Positions 45,328-53,728 of a stretch of 64,000 nt of DNA are shown in pieces. Within the stretch, counting starts at the first letter, position 1. Each line of letters starts with the position of its first letter. The notes beneath the pieces are model-generated. The model was given only the letters and a program-made list of their open reading frames with translations, was not told the DNA's origin and did no database searches. Origin of the DNA: Caryophanales bacterium (GTDB taxonomy: Bacteria; Bacillota_I; Bacilli_A; RF39; UBA660); contig JAEEVN010000001.1 in the NCBI GenBank assembly GCA_016290885.1, forward strand, positions 124,001 through 188,000. Reading direction: 5' to 3'. Position numbers and translations under genes: made by a program.

Positions 45328-46353
45328 TTATTTTACTTTATATCTATATATTAAGCTTAAAACTGTAAAATAAGGTTTAATAAAGTCTTTTTTCTTTGTT
45401 TTTTTAATAAAACCATATAGTTTTTTATCATTATTTAATAGTTTATTAAATATTCTTTTAATAAACCCATTAATATATTTATTTTCTTCATATGTCTTAA
45501 ATATTTTACTAGATTCTAATAAATATTCTTTTAATAATTCTTTATTTTCTTCTAAAGATTTATCATTTTTTATTACTTTAGTAGTTCCTGTTAAAAACGC
45601 ATTAGTAAATAACATTGATTCAATTAATAATCTATGATCTTTCTTTTCATTTTTATATAAATCAAGAACTATTTTAGCAGCATCTAAATATACTTTATGT
45701 TTTTCTCCAAGTGAATTAATTAATGATCCATCTACTTGATAATAATAATATAATACATCTTTAATTAATACATAATTATTTGCTCTTAATTTTAATTCGT
45801 GTTCGAATACTAAATCTTCATATCTTCTTAATTCTTCATTAAATGATAAACCTTTAATTAATTTAGTATCAATTAGTTTACCTGTTACATATGAAGCTTT
45901 TGTTATCATATCTTTATTATCTTTATTACCTAGAACTAAATCTTTTTTTAAAGGTTTATGCTCTAAGAAAGTTTTATTCTTATATATTATTAGATGATAA
46001 CTATCTAATAAATCAGAATCATATTTAACAGCTTTTTTTACCATTATTTCAATAGCATTTTTTGAGATACTATCATCTGCATCCATAAAGAATACATAAT
46101 CCCCTGAAACAGATCTTAAACCTATATTTCTAGTTCTACTAACACCTTGATTAACTTCGCTATAAAATGGTTTTATTCTTGTATCTTTTAATGCATATTT
46201 CTTTATTATTTCTTTAGAATCATCTGTAGAGCAGTCATCTATTAGAATTATTTCTAAGTTTTCATAACTTTGATTTAATATACTTTTAATTGATCTAGAT
46301 AAATACTTTGATGCATTATAAATGGGTACTATAATACTTACTTTCTTATTCAA
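45328..46353 (-). CDS. Family 2 glycosyltransferase
   Basis: A 341-residue GT-A glycosyltransferase of family 2. It starts with KVSIIVPIYNASKYLSRSI, then the nucleotide-sugar site LIDDCSTDDSKEII near residue 38 and the metal-binding FMDADDSIS near 90. EELRRYEDLVFEHELK near 175 fits the acceptor side. The C-terminal half is Lys-rich without clear membrane segments. It probably builds a cell-surface polysaccharide or teichoic-acid-like polymer. It overlaps trpS by eight bases and is the last gene of that operon. Confidence 0.9.
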   Translation of the reverse strand: MNKKVSIIVPIYNASKYLSRSIKSILNQSYENLEIILIDDCSTDDSKEIIKKYALKDTRIKPFYSEVNQGVSRTRNIGLRSVSGDYVFFMDADDSISKNAIEIMVKKAVKYDSDLLDSYHLIIYKNKTFLEHKPLKKDLVLGNKDNKDMITKASYVTGKLIDTKLIKGLSFNEELRRYEDLVFEHELKLRANNYVLIKDVLYYYYQVDGSLINSLGEKHKVYLDAAKIVLDLYKNEKKDHRLLIESMLFTNAFLTGTTKVIKNDKSLEENKELLKEYLLESSKIFKTYEENKYINGFIKRIFNKLLNNDKKLYGFIKKTKKKDFIKPYFTVLSLIYRYKVK

Positions 46354-47386
46354 AATAATCTATACCTATCGCTTTCTTAACTTCATTTAATGTTTTTGAA
46401 GCATCTTTCTTAGCTTCTTCAGTACCCTTTTTTAAAATATCTTTTACTAAATCAATGTTTTCTTCATAATATTTTCTTTTTTCTCTAATTGGAGTTAATA
46501 TTTCTTCAATTACATTGTATAAAACATTTTTAATTGCTACATCACCAAGTCCACCTTGTTGATATTTAGATTTCATTTCAGAAAGTGAATTAAATTCACT
46601 ATATTTTTTTATTTGTTCATCAGTTGCAAATACATCTAAATATAGGAATACCATATTTCCTTCTACTTTACCTGGATCTTCTACTTTTAAATGATCTGGA
46701 TCAGTATACATACTCATTACTTTTTTCTTAACTGTTTCTGAATCATCTTTTAGATATATACAATTACCTAGAGATTTACTCATCTTAGCATTACCATCAA
46801 GCCCAGGTAATCTTTGAGATATTTCATCTTCATTTAAATAACCTTCACATCTAGTTAAAGTATCTCCATAGATTCTATTAAATGTATCTACTATTTCATT
46901 TGTTTGTTCAAGAAGTGGCATTTGGTCATTACCTACTGGTATTACATTAGCATGAAATGCAGTTATATCTGCAGCTTGACTTACTGGATAATTTAAGAAT
47001 CCAGATGGTACAGATGTTTCAAAACCTCTTTGTTTAATTTCAGTTTTAATAGTTGGATTTCTTTGTAATCTGGATACTGTAACTAAATTCATATAATAAT
47101 ATGTTAAAGTAGTTAATTCATCTACTCCAGATTGAATAAATATACAAACTTTACTAGGATCTATTCCTACTGATAAATAATCTATTGCTACTTCAAAAAG
47201 ATTATCTTGTATCTTTTTAGGATTATCAAAATTATCTGTTAAAGCTTGTGAATCTGCAATCATGACATACATTTTGTCATAATCACCATTATTTTGTAAT
47301 TTAACTCTATTTCTTAAAGATCCAATATAATGACCAATATGAAGTGGTCCAGTTGGTCTATCTCCTGTTAAAATTATTTTTCCCAT
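46346..47386 (-). CDS. trpS: Tryptophanyl-tRNA synthetase
   Basis: A 346-residue class I synthetase charging tRNA-Trp. HIGH-type motif GDRPTGPLHIGHYIGS is near the start and the KMSKS motif AKMSKSLGNCIYL near residue 205. The tryptophan pocket region GNDQMPLLEQTNE is present. The ATG at 47386 follows AAGGAGA, and the stop of trmD is one base upstream; the ten codons before it lack support. It shows no T-box, unlike serS in this window, so it is probably expressed with the rimM-trmD operon. Confidence 0.95.
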   Translation of the reverse strand: MGKIILTGDRPTGPLHIGHYIGSLRNRVKLQNNGDYDKMYVMIADSQALTDNFDNPKKIQDNLFEVAIDYLSVGIDPSKVCIFIQSGVDELTTLTYYYMNLVTVSRLQRNPTIKTEIKQRGFETSVPSGFLNYPVSQAADITAFHANVIPVGNDQMPLLEQTNEIVDTFNRIYGDTLTRCEGYLNEDEISQRLPGLDGNAKMSKSLGNCIYLKDDSETVKKKVMSMYTDPDHLKVEDPGKVEGNMVFLYLDVFATDEQIKKYSEFNSLSEMKSKYQQGGLGDVAIKNVLYNVIEEILTPIREKRKYYEENIDLVKDILKKGTEEAKKDASKTLNEVKKAIGIDYFE

Positions 47387-47387
47387 A

Positions 47388-48494
47388 TTATCTTCTCCTT
47401 CTATTCTTATTTTCATAATTTACTACATCTATTTTTTTCATTTCTTTCATTGCTATTTCACTCTTAAAAGCATCTAATTTAAATGATAATAATGCTATAT
47501 ATTCATCATCTAAATATTTACTATAAAATGAAAATATTAAACTTTGAATTCTTTCTATTTCTCCAAGTACAAAACTACCTGCTTCATCATCAGATTCATC
47601 ATTAAGTACTATTTCTATTTTACTAAATAAATCTTTTAATTTCTTTTCTAAACTTTTTTTAGCAATAGTTTTTACAAAACTAGGATCTAATAATAAAACT
47701 TTATTTACTGTAAATAATTCTCTTCTTTTAGGGCTAAATTCATAAGCACCATCTAATTTAATATCTTTAGCTTCATTTACTCCTTGATAGTCATATATAC
47801 CATATTTACTTATTTCTTTTCTAAAAGTAGGTTTAATTAAATCTGGTCTTTTTTCCCTAGTCTTTTTAATTGCTTCTTCTTTTCTCCATTTATCTATCTT
47901 TTTATGATCCCCAGATAGAAGTACATCTGGAACTTTCATACCTCTATATTCTCTTGGCTTAGTAAATGTTGGATAATCAAGTAAATCATCACTAAAACTA
48001 TCATTAGTTCTACTACCTTCATCAATTACTCCATCAACTAGTCTAGATACAGAATCCATAAGTACCATTGATGGTAATTCTCCACCAGTTAAAACATAAT
48101 CTCCTATACTTATTTCTTCATCTACTATAGATATAATTCTTTCATCAAATCCTTCGTAATGACCACATATAATAAGTATATCTTTTTCTTTACTTAATTC
48201 TTCTGCTTTCTTTTGATTAAATGTTTCTCCTTGAGGAGTCATCATAATTACTTTAGTATTCTTCTTTTTTAAATCATCAACTGCTTTAAATACTGGATCA
48301 CACATAAGTACCATTCCTGATCCTCCACCATATGGAGTATCATCCACTTGATTATGTTTAAGTGAGGAATAATCTCTTAAATTAGTAATATCTATCTTTA
48401 TTTTTTTATCATCAATTGCTCTTTTGATAATTGATTCTTCTTTAAAACCATTAAACATTTCTGGAAATAAAGTTAATACATTAAACTTAAGCAT
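47388..48494 (-). CDS. trmD: tRNA (guanine37-N1)-methyltransferase with extra C-terminal domain
   Basis: A 368-residue protein whose first 230 residues are an ordinary TrmD, the SPOUT methyltransferase that makes m1G37: NVLTLFPEMF, DDTPYGGGSGMVL, CGHYEGFDERI, EISIGDYVLTGGELP and the KKTREKRPDLI end. About 138 residues follow that ordinary TrmD proteins lack. They begin YGIYDYQGVNEAKDIKL, contain a helical LEKKLKDLFSKIEIVL and an acidic NDESDDEAGSFVLGEIERIQ, and end in NRRRR. I do not recognise this extension. The frame is continuous. It overlaps rimM by one base (TAATG). Confidence 0.95.
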   Translation of the reverse strand: MLKFNVLTLFPEMFNGFKEESIIKRAIDDKKIKIDITNLRDYSSLKHNQVDDTPYGGGSGMVLMCDPVFKAVDDLKKKNTKVIMMTPQGETFNQKKAEELSKEKDILIICGHYEGFDERIISIVDEEISIGDYVLTGGELPSMVLMDSVSRLVDGVIDEGSRTNDSFSDDLLDYPTFTKPREYRGMKVPDVLLSGDHKKIDKWRKEEAIKKTREKRPDLIKPTFRKEISKYGIYDYQGVNEAKDIKLDGAYEFSPKRRELFTVNKVLLLDPSFVKTIAKKSLEKKLKDLFSKIEIVLNDESDDEAGSFVLGEIERIQSLIFSFYSKYLDDEYIALLSFKLDAFKSEIAMKEMKKIDVVNYENKNRRRR

Positions 48495-48964
48495 TATATT
48501 AGCCCCCCAACGTCTTTAACATATATAGTGTTATCTTCTATCTTTAAGATAAATTCTTTTACATATGGAATTAATATATCATTTACTCTTAATATATCAT
48601 TAGCTTTCATATGCATAACATCTGTAACAACACCAATATCTTTAGTACCAACCACTACTTTATATCCTATTAAATTATCTATATAAATTTCTCCATCTAA
48701 ATCTAGATCTTCTTCATTTATATAAACTTCTTTACCTTTATATTTTAAAACTAAATTAATATCATTTAAATCATTAAAAGTTACCATATCAAATATCTTA
48801 TGATGTCTATAACTATTAACAATTAATTCTTCTTTATCTTTACCAATATAAAATTTAAAATCTTTTTTAAATACTTTATCTTTGTATTTAAAATCAGATA
48901 AAATTCTTAATTCACCTTTAATACCATGTGTATTAACAATTTTACCTATATTAATAAATTTCAT
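48494..48964 (-). CDS. rimM: 16S rRNA processing protein RimM
   Basis: A 156-residue ribosome maturation factor that helps 30S head assembly. The N-terminal barrel starts with FINIGKIVNTHGIKGELRI, and the PRC-like C-terminal domain shows YIDNLIGYKVV and a DILIPYVKEFI stretch. Size is typical. It directly precedes trmD with a one-base overlap and follows the SpoU methyltransferase by eight bases. No rpsP or ylqC is seen in front of it, unlike the usual rpsP-rimM order. Confidence 0.93.
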   Translation of the reverse strand: MKFINIGKIVNTHGIKGELRILSDFKYKDKVFKKDFKFYIGKDKEELIVNSYRHHKIFDMVTFNDLNDINLVLKYKGKEVYINEEDLDLDGEIYIDNLIGYKVVVGTKDIGVVTDVMHMKANDILRVNDILIPYVKEFILKIEDNTIYVKDVGGLI

Positions 48965-48972
48965 ATTATCAC

Positions 48973-49692
48973 CTACTTATTTAATTCATATAAAATAATT
49001 GAACCTGAAACTGCTACATTTAAACTTTCACATTTTTCATTCATTTTAATATAAATATTTTTATCTACTAAGGCATTAATTTCGTTACTTATGCCATTTC
49101 CTTCATTACCTAGTATTATAGCATATTTATCAGTATTTTTAACATCTTTTACATCTATTCCATTAATAACATTAGTACCATAAATAGTATAATTATTATC
49201 TTTTAATAATTTAATAGTATTTTTTAAATCATCACGAATAATATTTATATTAAATATCATACCTTGAGTACTTCTTATTACTTTAGAATTATATAAATCT
49301 ACTGTTTCTTTGCTAAGTACTAAATTATTAATATTAAATGCTACACAAGATCTAATAATTGTGCCTAAATTACCTGGATCTTGTACACCATCAAGTATAA
49401 CTACATTTTTAGATAAATCTAAGTTCGTAGAAAGTTTTTTACATACTCCGATAACTTTAGTATTATTAAGTTCACTTATACTTTTTATCACTTTATCTGA
49501 TACTAGTAACTTTTCCACATCAAAATCATAAGTATCTTCAGTTAAAATAAGTTTTTTTAAATATCCTGCTTTATATGCTTCTTTAACAAGATGATCTCCC
49601 TCAACTAAGAATAAATTAGATTCATCTCTATATTTTTTATCATTTAATTTTCTAATTTCTTTTATTTGTTCATTATTAATTGATTCAATCAT
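48973..49692 (-). CDS. TrmH/SpoU-type RNA methyltransferase
   Basis: A 239-residue SPOUT 2'-O-methyltransferase of the TrmH/RlmB group acting on rRNA or tRNA. A substrate-binding N-terminal domain (FLVEGDHLVKEAYKAG) is followed by motif 1 LDGVQDPGNLGTIIRSC near residue 102, motif 2 AIILGNEGNGIS near 192 and motif 3 CESLNVAVSGSIILYEL at the end. The target site cannot be told from sequence. It overlaps the YgjP-like gene by four bases (ATGA) and leads into rimM. Confidence 0.9.
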   Translation of the reverse strand: MIESINNEQIKEIRKLNDKKYRDESNLFLVEGDHLVKEAYKAGYLKKLILTEDTYDFDVEKLLVSDKVIKSISELNNTKVIGVCKKLSTNLDLSKNVVILDGVQDPGNLGTIIRSCVAFNINNLVLSKETVDLYNSKVIRSTQGMIFNINIIRDDLKNTIKLLKDNNYTIYGTNVINGIDVKDVKNTDKYAIILGNEGNGISNEINALVDKNIYIKMNEKCESLNVAVSGSIILYELNK

Positions 49693-50324
49693 TCTTGTAA
49701 TTCCTTTCTTAGTCTTTTATAATTAGGTTCATTTTCTTCGACTAATTTCCAAAATCCTTTACCATGATTATGATGAATAAAATGAGCTAATTCATGTACT
49801 ATTACATAGTCTAAATACTTTGGATCTTTATATATTAATTCACTATTTAATGTAACTTTTTTAAGTCTTGAATTATTAACACCCCATCTTGTTGTCATCT
49901 TCCTAATACATAGTTTAGGAAATGGGATATCCACAGTGAATCTATTATATACATCATTTAGATGTTTTTCAAATATTTTTTTGGTTGCTTTTTTATACCA
50001 TTTTTCTATATCAGATTTATTTTTTACATATAAAGTTTTACCATCAAAAGATGTTCTTTTTATATTTTTATTTATTTCAATACTTATTTCTTCCCCAAGA
50101 ATATAATTTTTTTCTTTTTTATCTATTCTTTTACCCATTTTATCTATTTGTTTTTCTATAAATGGGATATTGTCTTTAATTAGTTTTTCTATCATAAAAT
50201 TAGGAGTTAAATAAGAAGTAGTTACATATATATTTAAATCTTCTTTAACTCTTAAATAAGTGTTTTTATTATTTTTTCTTTCAATGATTACATCATATGT
50301 AATACCATCCAATGTTATTTGCAT
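49689..50324 (-). CDS. YgjP-like zinc metallopeptidase domain protein
   Basis: A 211-residue protein of the YgjP/DUF45 (SprT-related, M48-like) family. The zinc site VIVHELAHFIHHNHGKGFW near residue 175 gives two His and the active Glu, with a third His in the following helix. KMTTRWGVNNSRLKKVTLN near 145 is the other family hallmark. The role is unknown; a protease is likely. The ATG at 50324 is chosen because the alternative GTG start four codons upstream lies in the ribosome binding region. It heads the operon leading to rimM-trmD-trpS. Confidence 0.85.
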   Translation of the reverse strand: MQITLDGITYDVIIERKNNKNTYLRVKEDLNIYVTTSYLTPNFMIEKLIKDNIPFIEKQIDKMGKRIDKKEKNYILGEEISIEINKNIKRTSFDGKTLYVKNKSDIEKWYKKATKKIFEKHLNDVYNRFTVDIPFPKLCIRKMTTRWGVNNSRLKKVTLNSELIYKDPKYLDYVIVHELAHFIHHNHGKGFWKLVEENEPNYKRLRKELQE

Positions 50325-50355
50325 GTAAACCACCAATATAATTATATCATTAAAA

Positions 50356-50384
50356 TTAAAAAAATAATGGTTTTCCCATTATTT
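50356..50384 (-). terminator. Terminator of the 50388-51113 gene
   Basis: Stem AAATAATGG / CCATTATTT (50362-50370, 50376-50384) with a five-base loop, then T-run on the minus strand. Confidence 0.82.
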
Positions 50385-50387
50385 TAT

Positions 50388-51113
50388 TTACATTGTATAT
50401 TTCTTTATTTTAGCATGTGCTTGCTTTTTTACTGCTTCATATACTGCTTCTTGATCATAATATTCTTTATTCTTTTTTCCATAGAAACTATAATTACCAT
50501 CTTCTAGGAAATTAGCTGGTATTAAAGAATATTCAGGTTTTATTGTATTAAAACCATCTCTACCATAAACAAGTAATATATCTCCATATCTGTATAGAGT
50601 TAAAATATCATCACATTCTGGTATAGAGAATTCATTTTGCATATAAAAGCACATTCCATTAAGTGGTTTTGTTCTTTTAAAGTTTTTACCAACATATTCA
50701 CCTTGTTGTAAGAAGGATCTAAGACTAATAAATTCTTTATTTAATTCATCCATAGAACTAAATGCTTTAGATGCTATACCTCTTTGTACAACATCTGCAA
50801 ATTCTAGTGTAATGCATTTGCCATTACCATTTTTTGGAAATATACCATCATTTATAGTACTAATCCAAAAATCTTTACAACCATAATAATCTTTTGTTCC
50901 TATATCTCTAACGAATGATCTAAACATCTCTTTTACTCCTGCTACGACTTGTTCACTAGAATCATGTCCTGTAGCATCTTTAAGATAATTTTTAAAGTCA
51001 TCATCATGTTTTGGATCTAATAATTCTTCATAAAATTGTTTATCTTTTTCAGAAACTGTATATACGAACGGTCCTCTTTTAATATATATGTCCCCAGTCA
51101 GTACTGTTCCCAT
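50388..51113 (-). CDS. Soluble protein of unknown function
   Basis: A 241-residue cytoplasmic protein, not recognised. It opens with a short beta hairpin (MGTVLTGDIYIKRGPFVYTV) and continues with charged helices; aromatic residues are frequent near the end (GDILLVYGRDGFNTIKPEY, then YSFYGKKNKEYYD). It has no membrane segment. It is a single-gene unit between parC and the YgjP operon, with its own promoter (51136-51164) and terminator. Ribosome binding site AGGTGAG precedes the ATG. Confidence 0.68.
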   Translation of the reverse strand: MGTVLTGDIYIKRGPFVYTVSEKDKQFYEELLDPKHDDDFKNYLKDATGHDSSEQVVAGVKEMFRSFVRDIGTKDYYGCKDFWISTINDGIFPKNGNGKCITLEFADVVQRGIASKAFSSMDELNKEFISLRSFLQQGEYVGKNFKRTKPLNGMCFYMQNEFSIPECDDILTLYRYGDILLVYGRDGFNTIKPEYSLIPANFLEDGNYSFYGKKNKEYYDQEAVYEAVKKQAHAKIKKYTM

Positions 51114-51135
51114 AATCTCACCTCAATTGTGAATT

Positions 51136-51164
51136 ATTCTAGCATAAAGATATAAAAAAAGCAA
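51136..51164 (-). promoter_or_regulatory. Promoter of the 50388-51113 gene, overlapping the parC terminator
   Basis: -35 TTGCTT (51159-51164), 17 bases, -10 TAGAAT (51136-51141) with TG extension. The -35 lies on the 3' arm of the parC terminator. Confidence 0.68.
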
Positions 51165-51183
51165 AATATTCCTATTTTGCTTT
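51153..51183 (-). terminator. Terminator of parC
   Basis: Stem AAAGCAAAATA / TATTTTGCTTT (51158-51168, 51173-51183), four-base loop, seven T on the minus strand. Confidence 0.88.
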
Positions 51184-53728
51184 AAAATTTAAAATCATCT
51201 AAGAAATCATCTATTGTAAGTATTTCTTCATCTATTTCTTTTAGACTAACTTCTTTTTTAGGTTCTTCAATTGTTTCTATTATTTCTACTTCTTTAATGT
51301 CATCTTTATTACCTAATTCTGTAGGAATAAATGTTTTAACTACTCTAACATTAGAAATTGATGAACCAGTTGAATATCTATCTGCGATAGGTATTTCAGC
51401 ATTCTTAAAGATATTAATACCTTTTAAATTAATTACCCCTATTTTATCTTTAGTATTAGTAATATAAGAACTAATTAATTTATGTGGATTAGTTTTAACT
51501 AATCTAACTAATAATAATCCTTTTCTTGCTCTAGAACTCTTTTCTAGTTCAGATAGTTTAACTCTTTTTGCAGTATTCTTATCAGTAAATACAGTCATGT
51601 ATTCAGAATCTTTATTAAATATTTCTGCACTTACTACATAATCATTATCAAGTTTAATAGATTTAACACCTGATGCTTTTAAACCTACTACAGGTATTTC
51701 ATTTGCACTATACCATAAACCATATCCATTATTTGTAGCAATAAATACTTCTGATTCACTTGATGATGTAACAGATACTATTTCATCATCATATTTAAGT
51801 TTCATACATACTATTGGTTTATTATATCTCATTGCTTTAAATTCTGATAATAATGTTCTCTTTACCATACCCATTTTACTAAATATAGTAATTACTTCTT
51901 TACTTTCAAAGTCATAAACAGGTTTAGCATAAACTACTTTTTCATCATCTTTAATGGTTACTATATTACTAATATGTTTACCCATTTCTTTCCATTTCAT
52001 ATCTGGTAAGTTATAAACAGGTACATATAAATAATTACCTTTATTAGTAAATACAAGTAATGTATCAAGAGTATTCATTTCATAAAGACCTACTAAGTAA
52101 TCATTATCTTTTAAAGTAATATCTTCATCATTAGATGATGTATAACTTCTCTTACTTGTTCTCTTTACATAACCTTCACTTGTTATAGAAACAATAACAT
52201 CTTCCTTAGGTATTAATGCTTCTTGATCTATTTTTATTTCAGTTATTTCATCTTTTATTTCTGTTTTTCTATCTTCAGCATATTCTTTCTTGATTTCAAG
52301 TAATTCTTTCTTAATTTGTTTCATTAATTTCTTTTCATCAGAAAGTAATTCTTCAAGGCCTTGAATTATTTTACTTAAATTAGCAAGTTCTTCTTCTAGT
52401 TGTGTAACATCTGTATTAGTTAATCTATATAATTGTAATCTTACAATTGCATCTGCTTGTTCGAAAGTAAAATCAAATTCTTTTACTAAGTTCTCTGTAG
52501 CATCTGCTCTATTTTTAGATGCTCTAATTACTCTAATTACTTCATCAAGAATAGATATAGCTTTTATTAAACCTTCCACTATATGGAATCTAGCTTTAGC
52601 ATGATCTAAATCAAATCTACTTCTTCTAGTGATTACTTCTTTTTGGTGTACTATATAAGCATCAATTATATCTAAGATACCAACTTGCATTGGTCTTTTA
52701 TTTACTATTGCAATCATGTTATAAGAATAACTTATTTGCATATCAGTATTCTTTAATAAATAATTAACTATTAGATTAGTATCTGCTTCTTTTTTAAGAT
52801 CAATTGTAATAATTAATTCTCCTCTTGAAGAAGAATCTATTACTTCAACTATTCCTTCTATTTTCTTTTCTATTCTAATATCATTAATTCTTTTTACTAA
52901 AGCTGCTTTATTAACTTCATATGGTATTTCAGTAATAATGATTTGGTTCTTACCTTTTTCATTATTAATAGTATATTTAGATTTTATTACTATTTTACCT
53001 TTACCAGTTTCAAAAGCTTCTCTTATACCATCTTTACCTTCAACTACTCCACCAGTTGGAAAATCTGGACCTTGTACTATTTCTAATACTTCATCTAAAG
53101 TACATTTAGGTTTATCTATTCTAAGAACAGTTGCATCAATTATTTCACCTAAGTTATGTGGTGGAATATCTGTTGCATAACCTGCAGAAATTCCTGTAGT
53201 ACCATTAACTAGTAAATTAGGGAATCTACAAGGTAATACTGTTGGTTCTTCTTCAGTATCATCATAGTTTGGAGCCATTTCTACAGTATCTTTTTCAATG
53301 TCTCTTAACATTTCACCAGCTATTTTAGAAAGTCTTACTTCAGTATAACGCATTGCTGCTGCGCCATCACCGTCCATTGATCCATTGTTACCATGCATAT
53401 CTACATATGGAGTAAGCATTTTCCAATCTTGGCTCATTCTTACCATTGCATCATATATTGAAGAATCTCCATGTGGATGGTATTTACCCATGATATCACC
53501 AACTGCTCTAGCTGATTTTCTATATTTATTATCATAAGTATTTTTGCCTTTATACATTCCATAAAGAATTCTTCTTTGAACAGGTTTTAAACCATCTCTT
53601 ACATCTGGAATTGCTCTATCAGTTATTATCTCTTTAGCATATCTTCCAAATCTTTCCCCCATGATTTCTTCTAAGGCATAGTCATGAATCTTTTGTAATA
53701 TCTCTTTTGTTTCCTTACTTCTTGCCAT
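51182..53728 (-). CDS. parC: DNA topoisomerase IV subunit A
   Basis: An 848-residue ParC (GrlA) subunit that with ParE unlinks sister chromosomes. DRAIPDVRDGLKPVQRRIL is at the start, the quinolone-site region YHPHGDSSIYDAMVRMSQDW near residue 78, and the catalytic tyrosine in AAMRYTEVRLS near 122. MHGNNGSMDGDGAA is the ParC/GrlA form. The C-terminal blades have no GyrA box, which supports ParC over GyrA. The last 60 residues are acidic and Lys/Glu-rich, possibly disordered. The ATG at 53728 follows CAGGTGA and overlaps parE by 14 bases. Confidence 0.93.
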   Translation of the reverse strand: MARSKETKEILQKIHDYALEEIMGERFGRYAKEIITDRAIPDVRDGLKPVQRRILYGMYKGKNTYDNKYRKSARAVGDIMGKYHPHGDSSIYDAMVRMSQDWKMLTPYVDMHGNNGSMDGDGAAAMRYTEVRLSKIAGEMLRDIEKDTVEMAPNYDDTEEEPTVLPCRFPNLLVNGTTGISAGYATDIPPHNLGEIIDATVLRIDKPKCTLDEVLEIVQGPDFPTGGVVEGKDGIREAFETGKGKIVIKSKYTINNEKGKNQIIITEIPYEVNKAALVKRINDIRIEKKIEGIVEVIDSSSRGELIITIDLKKEADTNLIVNYLLKNTDMQISYSYNMIAIVNKRPMQVGILDIIDAYIVHQKEVITRRSRFDLDHAKARFHIVEGLIKAISILDEVIRVIRASKNRADATENLVKEFDFTFEQADAIVRLQLYRLTNTDVTQLEEELANLSKIIQGLEELLSDEKKLMKQIKKELLEIKKEYAEDRKTEIKDEITEIKIDQEALIPKEDVIVSITSEGYVKRTSKRSYTSSNDEDITLKDNDYLVGLYEMNTLDTLLVFTNKGNYLYVPVYNLPDMKWKEMGKHISNIVTIKDDEKVVYAKPVYDFESKEVITIFSKMGMVKRTLLSEFKAMRYNKPIVCMKLKYDDEIVSVTSSSESEVFIATNNGYGLWYSANEIPVVGLKASGVKSIKLDNDYVVSAEIFNKDSEYMTVFTDKNTAKRVKLSELEKSSRARKGLLLVRLVKTNPHKLISSYITNTKDKIGVINLKGINIFKNAEIPIADRYSTGSSISNVRVVKTFIPTELGNKDDIKEVEIIETIEEPKKEVSLKEIDEEILTIDDFLDDFKF

